40,000 bases of DNA. Origin: Lysinibacillus sp. 2017 (GTDB taxonomy: Bacteria > Bacillota > Bacilli > Bacillales_A > Planococcaceae). Position 1 is the first letter of the stretch; each line of letters starts with the position of its first letter. Position numbers and translations under genes: made by a program. The stretch spans positions 1 through 40,000 of the forward strand of contig NZ_CP029002.1 in the NCBI RefSeq assembly GCF_003073375.1, written 5' to 3'. The notes below the pieces were generated by a model. It was given only the letters and a program-made list of their open reading frames with translations. It searched no databases and was not told the origin of the DNA. Positions 17,651-26,578 of the stretch are shown here, one piece after another.

Positions 17651-18991
17651 GTGAAAAAAGTGAACAAACGATCAATCATGAGTCTTTTACTGATTCCAAT
17701 ATTATTACTTAGCATGTTGGCGATGGCACCTGCTACAACAAATGCAGCGGAAACAGATCTAGGCTTAACAGTAGATGCTTCGATTTTAATTGATGCAGAT
17801 TCAGGGAAAATTTTATATGAACAAAACGCTAGTTCACCTCTAGGGATTGCTAGTATGACAAAAATGATGACCGAGTACTTACTATTAGATGCAATTGATG
17901 AGGGTACTATAACATGGGATCAACAATACCGTGTTACAGAGTACACACATAAAATTTCACATAATCGTGCTTTAAGTAATGTGCCACTACGTGCAGATGG
18001 TACATACTCGATTAGAGAGTTATATGAAGCAATGGCAATTTATTCGGCAAATGCAGCGACTATTGCGATTGCAGAAACAATTGCAGGCACGGAAAAAGAG
18101 TTTTTAAAATTAATGGATAAAAAAGCGGAAGAGCTTGGCTTAAAGGATTATAAATTTGTCAACTCAACTGGTTTAAATAATGCAGACTTACAAGGTATGC
18201 ATCCTGCTGGTACTGGTGAAAGTGATGAAAATGTTATGCCTGCACGTTCAGTTGCAAAATTAGCCTATCACTTATTAAAAGATCACCCTGAAATGTTAGA
18301 AACAGCAAAAATCACGAAAAAAGTTTTCCGTGAAGGTACAGATGATGCCATTAATATGTCAAACTGGAACTTCATGTTACCAGGTCTTGTTTATGCATAT
18401 GAGGGTGTGGACGGATTAAAAACAGGTACAACGGATTTTGCAGGACACTCATTTACAGGTACTGCAAAACGTGGAGATACACGTTTAATCGCAGTTGTTA
18501 TGAGAGCCGTTGACTCAAAAGGTGTCGGTTCATATAAAGCACGCTTTGATGCAGCAGCAAAATTATTTGATTATGGTTTTGGACAATTTACAAAGCAAGA
18601 AATTTTACCTGCAAACTATACATTTGAAAAGCAAAAAACAATTGCTGTTAAAAAAGGTAAAGAAGATGCAGTGAAGATTGCCGCAAAAGAACCTATTTCG
18701 ATTATGGTGAAATCATCGGAAAAAGATTTATACATTCCAAAATTAGCTTTAGAAGTTGATGAACTTGAAGCTGGCGTAAAAGCAGATCAAGTAGTCGGGA
18801 AAGTAATCGTTGAACGTACTGAGGGTACAGATTATGGGTATATCGATGGTTCTGAAATCTCAACGGATGTTGTCACTACTGAAGCGGTAGAGCGTGCCGG
18901 AAAAATGTCTTTATTCTTCCAAGGTATCGGGAACTTCTTTGGGAACTTATGGAGCGGTGTATTTGGCTTTGTAGGTAGTACAATTAAATAA
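17651..18991 (+). CDS. dacA: D-alanyl-D-alanine carboxypeptidase (PBP5 type)
   Basis: DacA trims the terminal D-alanine of peptidoglycan stem peptides outside the membrane. The 446-residue product has a signal peptide (lysine-rich start, leucine core, cleavage near ATTNA-AE), the active-site S68-M-T-K71, the second motif S132-A-N134 and K257-T-G259, then the PBP5 C-terminal beta domain. It ends in an amphipathic membrane anchor rich in Phe, Trp and Gly (FFQGIGNFFGNLW). Start: GTG at 17651 sits 6 bases after GGAGGT (17639-17644). An in-frame ATG at 17621 lies before this ribosome site and is rejected. It follows guaB as in B. subtilis, but pdxS and pdxT do not follow it. Confidence 0.95.
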   Translation: MKKVNKRSIMSLLLIPILLLSMLAMAPATTNAAETDLGLTVDASILIDADSGKILYEQNASSPLGIASMTKMMTEYLLLDAIDEGTITWDQQYRVTEYTHKISHNRALSNVPLRADGTYSIRELYEAMAIYSANAATIAIAETIAGTEKEFLKLMDKKAEELGLKDYKFVNSTGLNNADLQGMHPAGTGESDENVMPARSVAKLAYHLLKDHPEMLETAKITKKVFREGTDDAINMSNWNFMLPGLVYAYEGVDGLKTGTTDFAGHSFTGTAKRGDTRLIAVVMRAVDSKGVGSYKARFDAAAKLFDYGFGQFTKQEILPANYTFEKQKTIAVKKGKEDAVKIAAKEPISIMVKSSEKDLYIPKLALEVDELEAGVKADQVVGKVIVERTEGTDYGYIDGSEISTDVVTTEAVERAGKMSLFFQGIGNFFGNLWSGVFGFVGSTIK

Positions 18992-18992
18992 T

Positions 18993-19041
18993 AAGGAGCT
19001 TTTCTTTTAAGTATTTTCTTAAAAGAAGAGCTTCTTTTTTT
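18993..19041 (+). terminator. Intrinsic terminator after dacA
   Basis: GAGCTTTTCTTTTAAG pairs with CTTAAAAGAAGAGCTTC (G-U allowed), followed by a long T run ending near 19041. Confidence 0.85.
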
Positions 19042-19099
19042 ATGGACAAATTTTAACGCATCTATTCTTAACATATAGTAAGGCTATGGAGGGATAACG

Positions 19100-20926
19100 A
19101 TGTGTGGTTTTGTGGGTTGGATTGATTTTATGGGAAATTTAACGAATGACACAAAGGTAATCGAAAAAATGAATCGCACGTTAACGCATCGAGGTCCAGA
19201 TGCGGAAGGGTATTATAAAAGTAAACATATATTACTTGGTCACCAGCGGCTAGCGATTATAGATTTACAAGGCGGTAACCAACCGATGACAAAGCAAGGC
19301 ATTACGATTGTTTATAATGGGGAAATTTACAATGCTAGTGAAATTCGGGAAAAATTAATAGCATACGGGCATTCATTTGATACGACGTCAGATACCGAGG
19401 TGTTATTGACGGCGTATATACATTGGAAAGAAAAATGTGTGGATGTCTTAAATGGAATTTTTGCCTTTGCCATTTGGGATGAACGGGATGAAAGCCTCTT
19501 TTTATGTCGTGACCGTTTAGGGGTAAAGCCGTTATTTTATCAAAGATTGGCAAATGGGATTTTAGTTAGCTCTGAAATTAAAGGGTTGTTAGCACATCCT
19601 TTAGTAAAAGCGTCCGTTGATACAAATGGACTTGCGGCATTACTAAGTTTAGGGCCATCACGAATCGCAGGTCATGCTATTTTTAAAGGAATTGAAGAAT
19701 TGAAACCAGCTCATGCCATGATCGTCACTAAGCAGGAAACAAAAGTGTGGCGTTATTGGGAAATTGAAAGCAAGGTGCATGTGCATACATTGGAAGAAAC
19801 ACGTGCGCAAGTAAGAGAATTGGTCGAAAATGCCGTAATTCGCCAACTAATAAGTGATGTACCGATTTGTACGATGCTTTCAGGTGGTCTTGATTCGAGT
19901 ATCATTACGGCTATAGCAGCAAAGCAACTTTCTTACCATGACAAAACATTAGCAACATTCTCTGTTTCTTATGAAGACAATGATGCTTATTTTAAAGAAA
20001 ATGCCTTTCAGACAACGCAAGATGGGTACTGGATTGATCAAATGAGACAACGCTATAAAACAGATCATCGTACAATTACTTTAACGCAAGATGCATTAGT
20101 AGAAGCCTTGAAGGATGCGATGTTGTTAAAAGATATGCCGAGTATGGCAGATATCGATAGCTCGCTTTATTTATTTTGTCAGGAAATGAAAAATGATTTT
20201 TCAGTAGGTCTGTCTGGGGAATGTGCAGACGAAGTGTTTGGCGGCTATCCTTGGTTTTATGAACAACAGCATGCTTCTGTATTTCCGTGGCTCCGTTCTA
20301 CTAGTGAGCGAGAGGCTATGTTAAATCCAATTTGGCAACAACGACTCCAATTACCTGCATTTTTGCATGCAACCTATGAGCAAGCGTTAACCGAAATGCC
20401 AGTATTTATAGGGGATGAAGTAGAACGGGAACGGCAAAAATTATTTTACTTAAATAATCAATTCTTTATGCAAACATTATTAGAGCGAAATGACCGTATG
20501 ACGATGGGAGCGAGCATGGAAGTAAGAGTGCCGTTTGCGGATCATACCGTTATTGAGTATGTATGGAATATTCCATGGGAAATGAAAAACAGTGGAGGGA
20601 TGGAAAAGGGGATTTTACGACAGGCATTTGCAGATGTATTGCCAAAAGAGGTAGTATATCGTAAAAAAAATCCCTATCCGAAAACATATCATCCGCGCTA
20701 CACAGAGCTTGTTCAAAATCAGTTGCAACAAATATTATTAAATAAAGAATCGATTTTATATGAGTTATTCGATAAAGAAAAATTACAACAGTTAATAACT
20801 AGTGGAGGCAAATCGTTTCACATCCCGTGGTTTGGCCAATTAATGGCAGGACCACAATTACTTGCCTATTTGATTCAGCTACATGAATGGGTGGAGCATT
20901 ATGACATTAATATTGTGTCAGCTTAA
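19100..20926 (+). CDS. asnB: Asparagine synthase (glutamine-hydrolysing)
   Basis: The enzyme makes asparagine from aspartate, ATP and glutamine. The 608-residue product has an N-terminal class II glutaminase with the nucleophile C2 (MCGFVGW), THRGPDAEGY and YNGEIYN. The C-terminal synthetase domain has the pyrophosphate loop S261-G-G-L-D-S-S. Length and the MCGF start point to the AsnO/YisO-like branch of Bacillus rather than the smaller E. coli type; the exact paralogue is uncertain. The start is fixed by GGAGGG 9 bases upstream and by the need for Cys2. It sits between dacA and a convergent regulator, a place filled by pdxS-pdxT in B. subtilis. Confidence 0.92.
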   Translation: MCGFVGWIDFMGNLTNDTKVIEKMNRTLTHRGPDAEGYYKSKHILLGHQRLAIIDLQGGNQPMTKQGITIVYNGEIYNASEIREKLIAYGHSFDTTSDTEVLLTAYIHWKEKCVDVLNGIFAFAIWDERDESLFLCRDRLGVKPLFYQRLANGILVSSEIKGLLAHPLVKASVDTNGLAALLSLGPSRIAGHAIFKGIEELKPAHAMIVTKQETKVWRYWEIESKVHVHTLEETRAQVRELVENAVIRQLISDVPICTMLSGGLDSSIITAIAAKQLSYHDKTLATFSVSYEDNDAYFKENAFQTTQDGYWIDQMRQRYKTDHRTITLTQDALVEALKDAMLLKDMPSMADIDSSLYLFCQEMKNDFSVGLSGECADEVFGGYPWFYEQQHASVFPWLRSTSEREAMLNPIWQQRLQLPAFLHATYEQALTEMPVFIGDEVERERQKLFYLNNQFFMQTLLERNDRMTMGASMEVRVPFADHTVIEYVWNIPWEMKNSGGMEKGILRQAFADVLPKEVVYRKKNPYPKTYHPRYTELVQNQLQQILLNKESILYELFDKEKLQQLITSGGKSFHIPWFGQLMAGPQLLAYLIQLHEWVEHYDINIVSA

Positions 20927-20956
20927 AAGGTGGTTCTAAAAACTAGAAACCACCTT
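20927..20956 (-). terminator. Terminator between convergent asnB and the MocR gene
   Basis: AAGGTGGTTCTA (20927-20938) pairs with TAGAAACCACCTT (20944-20956). The T stretch (four T) is on the minus strand side, so it best serves the regulator gene ending at 20962, but it may work in both directions. Confidence 0.7.
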
Positions 20957-20961
20957 CGTGC

Positions 20962-22368
20962 TTAAGTATATTTTTGAATAGCCCAAATTCGCATAAGTTG
21001 ATGAATCATCGTGTCAATGTCATCAAGGGGCAGATTACCGAAGCCAAGAGAAAAGACACATTTTTGGGATTTCTGAGGCGTTAAATAATAATTGGATAGT
21101 GGAATAATATGAATATTATTTTCTAATGCTAATTTGTATAGCTGCTGTTCGGATTGTTCATGTGTCATTGAGATTAATATATTCGTCCCTGCAGCGTCCC
21201 CTGAAATTTCAATTTGCGGGTAATAAGTGGAGAAAATATCGATGCATTTATCATGTTTTTTTCGATAAAATTTACGCATGCGATTTAAATGCTTTGAAAA
21301 ATGCCCGTCCTTCATAAAGTTCGCTAAAATATGCTGTTCAAAGCGAGGTACGGTGGATGAATAGTAATTGAAACTGTCTTGATAAACCTTCACTAATGTT
21401 GGCGGCAACACGAAAAATGCGACGCGTAGGGATGGCATGAGTGATTTTGTGAACGTGCTTAAATATATAACACGGTCATTTTGATCTAAGCCCTGTAGTG
21501 CGGGAATTGGTTTGCCGATATAACGAAACTCGCTATCATAATCATCTTCTATAATATAGCGATTCGGTGCTTGTGCTGCCCATTTTAACAGTTGCGTTCG
21601 TCGATTTGCTGACAGTACGGCACCCGTTGGAAATTGATGTGAGGGTGTTACGTACACGATGTTAGCAGCTGTTTTTTGTAATTGTTCAACGATGAGACCA
21701 TCTTCGTCAACATCGATGGGTATCGCTAAAGGCTCTAACTGATTACGCGGAATTGGTGAGTAACCTGGATTTTCCAATGCCAACATAGCGTTATCGCCGA
21801 ATAACTTTAAAATCATCGGTAATAGCTGTTCAGTACCCGATCCAATGACAATTTGCTCTGGATTACAGTCAATACCACGTGATTGATGTAAGTAATTGGC
21901 GATCTCAATACGTAAAGCAAGCTCACCTTGTCGCTCCCCAGTTTGTAATAGATGCTTAAATGGTATATCAAGTACATCTTTTGCATATTTGCGCCATGTT
22001 GAAAAGGGGAAGGCATCTTCATCGATTTTTGCGGATGAAAAATCAATGGCATATGTTTTCTCAGGGAGAACTTCGGCTTGCTGAAGTTGAACGGCTGATT
22101 TTTGGGATGTTATAAGTGGTAATTCATCAATTTCCTCTACAAAATAACCAATGCGTGGTTTTGATGTAATGTAACCTTCTGCGACAAGCTGAGCATAGGC
22201 AAGCTCAACCGTTGTTTGGCTAATATTAAAAAAATCTGCAAGCTCACGTTTAGAAGAAAGACGAGACCCAACGGCAAGCTGCTGAGAAATGATGGCATTT
22301 TTTATTCCAATATAAAGTTGTTCATATAGTGGAATTGTATTTTCCTTTTGTAATTGGAAAAATAACAT
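20962..22368 (-). CDS. MocR/GntR-type regulator with aminotransferase domain
   Basis: A 468-residue transcription factor. Residues 1-75 are a GntR winged helix (PLYEQLYIGIKNAII, SKRELADFFNISQTTV). Residues about 105-465 are a class I aminotransferase fold with the PLP lysine K308 in STFTKSLMPSLR and an EDDYDSEFRY stretch. MocR proteins sense PLP or amino compounds and often control a neighbouring gene; PdxR controls pdxST, GabR controls gabTD. Here no pdxST or gab gene is adjacent; neighbours are convergent asnB and divergent serS. Start: ATG at 22368 follows GGGAGGT with 6 bases; a longer reading frame to 22428 lacks a ribosome site. The target is unknown. Confidence 0.88.
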   Translation of the reverse strand: MLFFQLQKENTIPLYEQLYIGIKNAIISQQLAVGSRLSSKRELADFFNISQTTVELAYAQLVAEGYITSKPRIGYFVEEIDELPLITSQKSAVQLQQAEVLPEKTYAIDFSSAKIDEDAFPFSTWRKYAKDVLDIPFKHLLQTGERQGELALRIEIANYLHQSRGIDCNPEQIVIGSGTEQLLPMILKLFGDNAMLALENPGYSPIPRNQLEPLAIPIDVDEDGLIVEQLQKTAANIVYVTPSHQFPTGAVLSANRRTQLLKWAAQAPNRYIIEDDYDSEFRYIGKPIPALQGLDQNDRVIYLSTFTKSLMPSLRVAFFVLPPTLVKVYQDSFNYYSSTVPRFEQHILANFMKDGHFSKHLNRMRKFYRKKHDKCIDIFSTYYPQIEISGDAAGTNILISMTHEQSEQQLYKLALENNIHIIPLSNYYLTPQKSQKCVFSLGFGNLPLDDIDTMIHQLMRIWAIQKYT

Positions 22369-22475
22369 TCGTGTACCTCCCTTTGACCATAGTGGATATA
22401 TGTTTTTTATATTAATTGATAAGGTCAAAAAAGTATAGCGTACAAAATGTTATACCGGATTCTATTAGTGAGAAC

Positions 22476-22504
22476 TTGCAAAAAGGTAGCGTATATAGTA
22501 CAGT
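22476..22504 (+). promoter_or_regulatory. Promoter of the serS T-box transcript
   Basis: TTGCAA (22476-22481), 17 bases, TACAGT (22499-22504), placing the transcript start near 22511, just before the T-box stem I. Confidence 0.6.
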
Positions 22505-22514
22505 AAATTTAAAT

Positions 22515-22757
22515 TTATAAATGAATTCGATGATAGGAAGTAGTAACAAGCGCGTTTTTTCAAAGAGAGTCAGCGGGTGGTGGAAGCTGATAAAAACACT
22601 TGTGAATCCGTCCTTGAGATGCTTTTGCTGAAAATTTAGTAGGCTTAAGCCGGCTTACCAGAGTCGTTAAATGTTAAGTGGAATAGATTTTTTCTATTCA
22701 ATTAGGGTGGCAACGCGGGTAGCTCTCGTCCCTTCATAGGGATTGAGGGCTTTTTTT
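22515..22757 (+). promoter_or_regulatory. T-box riboswitch (serine) of serS
   Basis: The leader senses uncharged tRNA-Ser and permits read-through into serS. The T-box core AGGGTGGCAACGCGG is at 22704-22718. Stem I starts near GATGATAGGAAGTAGTAAC (22529 on). The specifier loop has GTGAATCCG, placing a serine codon TCC at 22617-22619. The terminator is AGCTCTCGTCCCT (22721 on) with AGGGATTGAGGGCT and a T run to 22757. The core reads GGCAACGCGG where GGNACCGCGG is usual, a one-base change. Confidence 0.93.
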
Positions 22758-22830
22758 GTGCTTATTTTTTCCTGAATTATATGTTTTTAACACTTGATTT
22801 AGGAAATAAAGCCTCGGCCGATGTTACAGA

Positions 22831-22886
22831 TTAGCCCCAGTGGAATTGAACCACTAACATTAACGCGTGAAAGCGCTCAGGATCAT
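22831..22886 (-). other. tRNA-like 3' half in the serS leader
   Basis: Read on the minus strand, AGTGG-TTCAATT-CCACT is a perfect five-pair T arm with a consensus T loop. It is followed by an acceptor-like GGGGCTAA and preceded by an anticodon-arm-like AGCGC-TTTCAC-GCGTT. No 5' half or CCA is present. It may be a decayed tRNA (the loop resembles tRNA-Glu) or a chance hairpin. It lies in the 155-base stretch between the T-box terminator and serS, with nothing else recognised there. Confidence 0.3.
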
Positions 22887-22914
22887 CATTTCAAAACCAT
22901 TAGGAGGAATCAAT

Positions 22915-24207
22915 ATGTTAGATATTAAACGTGTACGCGACAATTTTGAAGAAGTGAAAAAAATGCTTTTAACACGTAATGAAGACTTAGGAAACTTAGA
23001 TAACTTCGAAAACTTAGACACAAAACGTCGTGAGCTAATCGCAAAAACTGAGGAATTAAAAGCAGAGCGTAACAAAGTATCAGAGCAAATTTCTGTAATG
23101 AAACGTAACAAAGAGGATGCAAGTGGCGTCATCGCACGTATGCGTGAAGTAGGCGATGAAATTAAAGCATTAGATGCTGAACTTAACGCAATCGAAGAAG
23201 AATTCAAAGATATGATGATGCGTCTACCAAACATTCCACATGAATCTGTGCCAGTTGGTATGGAAGAAGATGATAATGTGGAAGCATATAAATGGGGCGA
23301 TGTACCGACATTTGAATTTGAAGCGAAACCACACTGGGATATCGCAAAAGATTTAGATATCGTGGACTTTGAGCGCGGCGCAAAAGTAACAGGTAGCCGA
23401 TTCTTATTCTATAAAGGCTTAGGCGCTCGTTTAGAACGTGCATTAATTAGCTTCATGATGGACTTACATTCTGATAACCATGGTTATACAGAAATGATGC
23501 CTCCACAAATCGTTAACCGTGATAGTTTAATCGGTACTGGACAATTACCGAAGTTCGAAGAGGACGTATTCAAATTAGTGCGTGAAGAAGATGAAGTGGA
23601 TTACTTCTTAATTCCAACGGCTGAAGTACCAGTAACAAACTATTACCGTGATGAAATTTTATCAGCGGATATGCTACCACAAGCATTCACAGCTTATAGC
23701 GCTAACTTCCGTTCAGAAGCAGGTTCTGCAGGTCGTGATACGCGCGGTTTAATCCGCCAGCACCAATTTAACAAAGTCGAATTAGTACGCTTTGTAAAAC
23801 CAGAAGATTCTTATGAACAATTAGAACTTTTAACAGGTCACGCTGAAAAAGTATTACAATTATTAGGCTTACCTTATCGTAAATTAAAAATGTGTACAGC
23901 TGACTTAGGCTTCACTGCTGCGAAAAAATACGATTTAGAAGTATGGATTCCAGCGCAAGACATGTACCGTGAAATTTCTTCTTGTTCAAACTTTGAAGAT
24001 TTCCAAGCGCGTCGTGCCAACATCCGTTTCCGTCGTGAAGCAAATGCAAAACCAGAATACGTGCACACATTAAACGGTTCAGGCCTTGCAATTGGTCGTA
24101 CGGTAGCAGCAATTTTAGAAAACTTCCAACAAGCAGATGGATCAGTTGTGATTCCAGAAGTATTACGTCCATACATGGGCGGCGTAGAAGTTATTTCTGC
24201 AAAATAA
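22915..24207 (+). CDS. serS: Seryl-tRNA synthetase
   Basis: SerS charges tRNA-Ser with serine (and the selenocysteine tRNA where present). The 430-residue product has the N-terminal long coiled-coil arm (about residues 30-100) that grips the long variable arm of tRNA-Ser, and a class II core with motif 2 ([20 protein letters not shown]) and motif 3 ([17 protein letters not shown]). Start: ATG at 22915 follows TAGGAGGA; an upstream in-frame ATG at 22867 has no ribosome site. It is controlled by the T-box upstream. A tRNA-Ser gene is at 35500 on the other strand. Confidence 0.97.
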   Translation: MLDIKRVRDNFEEVKKMLLTRNEDLGNLDNFENLDTKRRELIAKTEELKAERNKVSEQISVMKRNKEDASGVIARMREVGDEIKALDAELNAIEEEFKDMMMRLPNIPHESVPVGMEEDDNVEAYKWGDVPTFEFEAKPHWDIAKDLDIVDFERGAKVTGSRFLFYKGLGARLERALISFMMDLHSDNHGYTEMMPPQIVNRDSLIGTGQLPKFEEDVFKLVREEDEVDYFLIPTAEVPVTNYYRDEILSADMLPQAFTAYSANFRSEAGSAGRDTRGLIRQHQFNKVELVRFVKPEDSYEQLELLTGHAEKVLQLLGLPYRKLKMCTADLGFTAAKKYDLEVWIPAQDMYREISSCSNFEDFQARRANIRFRREANAKPEYVHTLNGSGLAIGRTVAAILENFQQADGSVVIPEVLRPYMGGVEVISAK

Positions 24208-24215
24208 TAGTTAGT

Positions 24216-24262
24216 AAAAGCCTTAAGAGTATGAGATTTATCTCACTCTTAAGGCTTTTTTT
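24216..24262 (+). terminator. Intrinsic terminator after serS
   Basis: AAAAGCCTTAAGAGTATGAGA pairs with TCTCACTCTTAAGGCTTTT with one bulge, followed by T. Strong. Confidence 0.9.
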
Positions 24263-24378
24263 CGTAAAAAAAGAAGTACATGTGAAAATAACGGGTTCGG
24301 TTGAGAGGTGCAAAAGGATAAATCGAACCCCTACTGGTGATGTTAATCACATTGATATTAACAACAAAATAGCATTAG

Positions 24379-24410
24379 AAAAAGTGATGGAATAATCCAT
24401 CACTTTTTTT
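24379..24410 (+). terminator. Second, bidirectional terminator
   Basis: AAAAAGTGATGG (24379-24390) pairs with CCATCACTTTTT (24397-24408), giving T runs on both strands. On the minus strand it can stop the hydrolase transcript from 25068. The 24263-24378 stretch has no gene; it contains GGGTTCG (24293-24299) and CGAACCC (24324-24330) as a spaced inverted repeat and a GTGAT-GTTA-ATCAC hairpin. Confidence 0.75.
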
Positions 24411-24434
24411 GGGTTTATTTTCTTCAACTAACGC

Positions 24435-24468
24435 AACCTTATGTTTAAGTACATTAGTTCATAAGGTT
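24435..24468. repeat. Inverted repeat, 9-base arms
   Basis: AACCTTATG (24435-24443) and CATAAGGTT (24460-24468) flank a 16-base loop. No T run follows on either strand, so it is not an obvious terminator. It could be a mobile-element end scar. Function unknown. Confidence 0.5.
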
Positions 24469-24576
24469 ATCCGAAAAATTATTCTTTAATTATTGAGTAG
24501 TACGTATAGATACTTTAAGCTGAGCAAAGCAGTATTCTAAAACTACCTTTGGACGATTAAATGGACCTAAAAATTC

Positions 24577-25068
24577 TTAAATCAATAAGTCATTCAAACA
24601 AATTATCTTGCATCCTTTACTTTCATAATAGTCTATCATACCATCAATTTTCTTTTTATCATAACTGGTAATACAATCTGACAGTACACTAACCCCATAG
24701 TTTGATTTGCGTAAGTTATAGCAAGTTGATTTAACACAAGCAATTGCATCCGCCCCCGTGATGTAGAATTCGTCTATTTTATTCATATTAATAAACTCTG
24801 CGAATTCTTCACTTGTTAATGCGTTTCCTTTATATTTTGTAAAAACATTTTCTGATACCATTTTCAAATCTGGAACTAATTCAGCACCTCGTGTATCTGT
24901 TTTAAAAGTTCTCGTACCAGGTGACAAATTTTCATGTCTTATATAAACAACATGGATATTATTTTCGACCGCCCAATCAATTGATTTGTTGATATTGTCA
25001 ATGATATCTTTATAGTTCTTTGTTATGTCATTTTGAATATCAATTATTACTAATGCTTTTTTCTGCAT
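24577..25068 (-). CDS. Isochorismatase-like cysteine hydrolase
   Basis: A 163-residue member of the isochorismatase/nicotinamidase superfamily. The catalytic triad is visible: D10 (LVIIDIQND), a lysine at K78 (VFTKYKGNAL) and C111 in ITGADAIACVKSTC. Substrates in this family range from nicotinamide to ureidoacrylate and isochorismate; the sequence alone does not say which. It is not clearly the B. subtilis YaaI found in this neighbourhood. The start ATG follows TAGGAGGA. The stop TAA is followed in frame by 28 open codons to 24490 (see findings). It lies in an accessory patch next to transposase debris. Confidence 0.85.
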   Translation of the reverse strand: MQKKALVIIDIQNDITKNYKDIIDNINKSIDWAVENNIHVVYIRHENLSPGTRTFKTDTRGAELVPDLKMVSENVFTKYKGNALTSEEFAEFINMNKIDEFYITGADAIACVKSTCYNLRKSNYGVSVLSDCITSYDKKKIDGMIDYYESKGCKIICLNDLLI

Positions 25069-25184
25069 AATACTTCCTCCTAATAAATAAACTGATATCT
25101 TGATTTTTAATCCTGCTCCGTTAGTTTAAGAGCATTGTTTCACAATCTCTATATTTATTTTAGCGTAAATTTCCATTTACCTTC

Positions 25185-25218
25185 AAAAAAATAAGTTCAC
25201 TTTATAAAAAAGCGAACT
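25185..25218 (-). terminator. Terminator after the transposase remnant
   Basis: On the minus strand AGTTCGCTTT pairs with AAAGTGAACT (25194-25218 in plus coordinates), then TATTTTTTT. It overlaps the stop codon of the transposase remnant. Confidence 0.75.
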
Positions 25219-25612
25219 ATCTTAAGTAAATTATATCCTTTATATCAAATTGTCTATTTACTAACCCTAGCCTCTGTGCTGGTGTCGCTGTTTCATCCTT
25301 TGTCTTATATGCTAAACAAAAGTTGTAATACGTTCGCAGTATCGTTAATACCATTTGAGCATACTTTGGATCGAAATTGGCATAAATATAACTTTTCCCG
25401 TCACCACGAGCAGTGGTTAACGGTCTTTCTAAAATAGATAACCTTCTGCGTGTTTGTTGCATAAAGGCATTGGTCGCGTTGTCATTCACATTCATCATTA
25501 AAGCAGCGATATCACTCGGTTCTAAAGTAGAGGGGTTTGTCGTACAATCCACAGAACGCAATCCTCTATCAATTGTAGCAAGGGGGTGCAGAGTGGGATT
25601 ATCAGCATATTC
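25217..25612 (-). pseudogene. C-terminal fragment of a transposase
   Basis: About 131 residues of an open frame that ends YNFCLAYKTKDETATPAQRL and DIIYLR. The pattern of a late Tyr-Asn followed by TPAQRLGL resembles the end of DDE-type integrase-core transposases (family judgement, exact IS family not recognised). The frame continues to 25693 only because it reads antisense through alcohol dehydrogenase sequence; real transposase sequence stops near 25612. The N-terminal half and the catalytic residues are missing, and no second inverted repeat is visible, so it is a dead relic. Confidence 0.6.
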
Positions 25613-26521
25613 GTAAAAGAAGTTGGGCCTGGTGTTATGAATTTTCAGCCTGGAGATCAAGTGGTTTGCGTATTTGTGCCGAGCTGTGGACATTGTATAC
25701 CATGTGCAGAAGGACGTCCTGCTTTATGTGAACCAGGTGCAAAGGCAAATGGAGAAGGTACACTTATTGGAGGCGGTGTCCGGTTACATGCAGGTGATGA
25801 AAAAATTGGCCATCATGTAGGTGTGTCTGCATTTTCTGAGTATGCAGTGGTTTCGCAAAATACACTTGTGAAAGTAAATGAAGACTTGTCCTTTGAAAAA
25901 TTAGCATTATTTGGATGTGCTGTTATTACTGGAGTGGGCGCTGTCGTTAATACAGCAAAAGTTCAATTAGGCAGTACGGTAGCGGTCATTGGACTAGGTG
26001 GAATTGGACTTAGTGCTTTACTTGGTGCCATTGCAGCTGGTGCCCGTGAAGTGATTGCTATTGATATTAATGACAAAAAGCTAGAGCAAGCAAAATCCCT
26101 TGGTGCAACAGCCGTATTTAATTCAAAAGAGGCTGATGTCATAGACCAAGTAAAGGCTTATACATCAGGTGGCGTTGATTATGCCTTTGAAACAGCTGGA
26201 GTAGTTCAAGCGATGGACGTAGCATATGGTGTAACAAAGCGTGGTGGAACAACGACAACAACAGGACTTCCGCATCCGCAACATCAATTTTCATTCCCAT
26301 ATGTAACATTAACTGCGGAAGAAAAAACATTAAAGGGTTCATATGTAGGAAGTTGTGTGCCTTTACGTGACATTCCAAACTACATTCAAATGATGAAGAC
26401 CGGTAAATTACCGGTTGATAAATTGCTTTCGAATATTATCTCACTGGATGAAATTAACGAAGGTTTTGACTTATTAGCCGCAGGAGATAATTCTCGTATT
26501 ATAATTAAAATGGATAATTAA
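25613..26521 (+). pseudogene. 5'-truncated zinc alcohol dehydrogenase
   Basis: 302 residues of a medium-chain zinc alcohol dehydrogenase. The structural zinc loop is kept (C-G-H-C-I-P-C with a later C, in PSCGHCIPCAEGRPALCEPG), as is the Rossmann fold (IGLGGIGLSALLGAIAAG, then EVIAIDINDKK). About 60 N-terminal residues, including the first catalytic zinc Cys and the GHE motif, are missing; recognisable sequence starts at VKEVGPGV, right at the junction with the transposase relic. A GTG at 25586 could allow translation, but it lies in transposase sequence and would give an enzyme without its active-site half. The rest has no frameshift, so the loss is probably recent. A terminator follows. Confidence 0.85.
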
Positions 26522-26528
26522 TAAATGG

Positions 26529-26558
26529 AACGCTCTATTACATAATAGGGCGTTTTTT
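26529..26558 (+). terminator. Terminator after the alcohol dehydrogenase remnant
   Basis: AACGCTCTATTA (26529-26540) pairs with TAATAGGGCGTT (26543-26554, one G-U), then six T. Confidence 0.85.
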
Positions 26559-26578
26559 AATAAAAGGAGGTAATTAAA

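Noticed and set aside
24293-24330. GGGTTCG and CGAACCC after serS as a decayed tRNA-Ser, since B. subtilis has a tRNA-Ser there.
   Set aside because: No full T arm, acceptor or anticodon arm can be built around it; spaced inverted repeat only.
24329-24350. GTGA-TGTTAA-TCAC as an Fnr-type site.
   Set aside because: One outer base is off the TGTGA-N6-TCACA pattern, it is not upstream of any gene, and it is a simple hairpin between two terminators.
25586-25612. GTG at 25586 as a genuine start of the alcohol dehydrogenase.
   Set aside because: The sequence belongs to the transposase relic on the other strand, the ribosome site touches the codon, and the encoded residues are not dehydrogenase-like.
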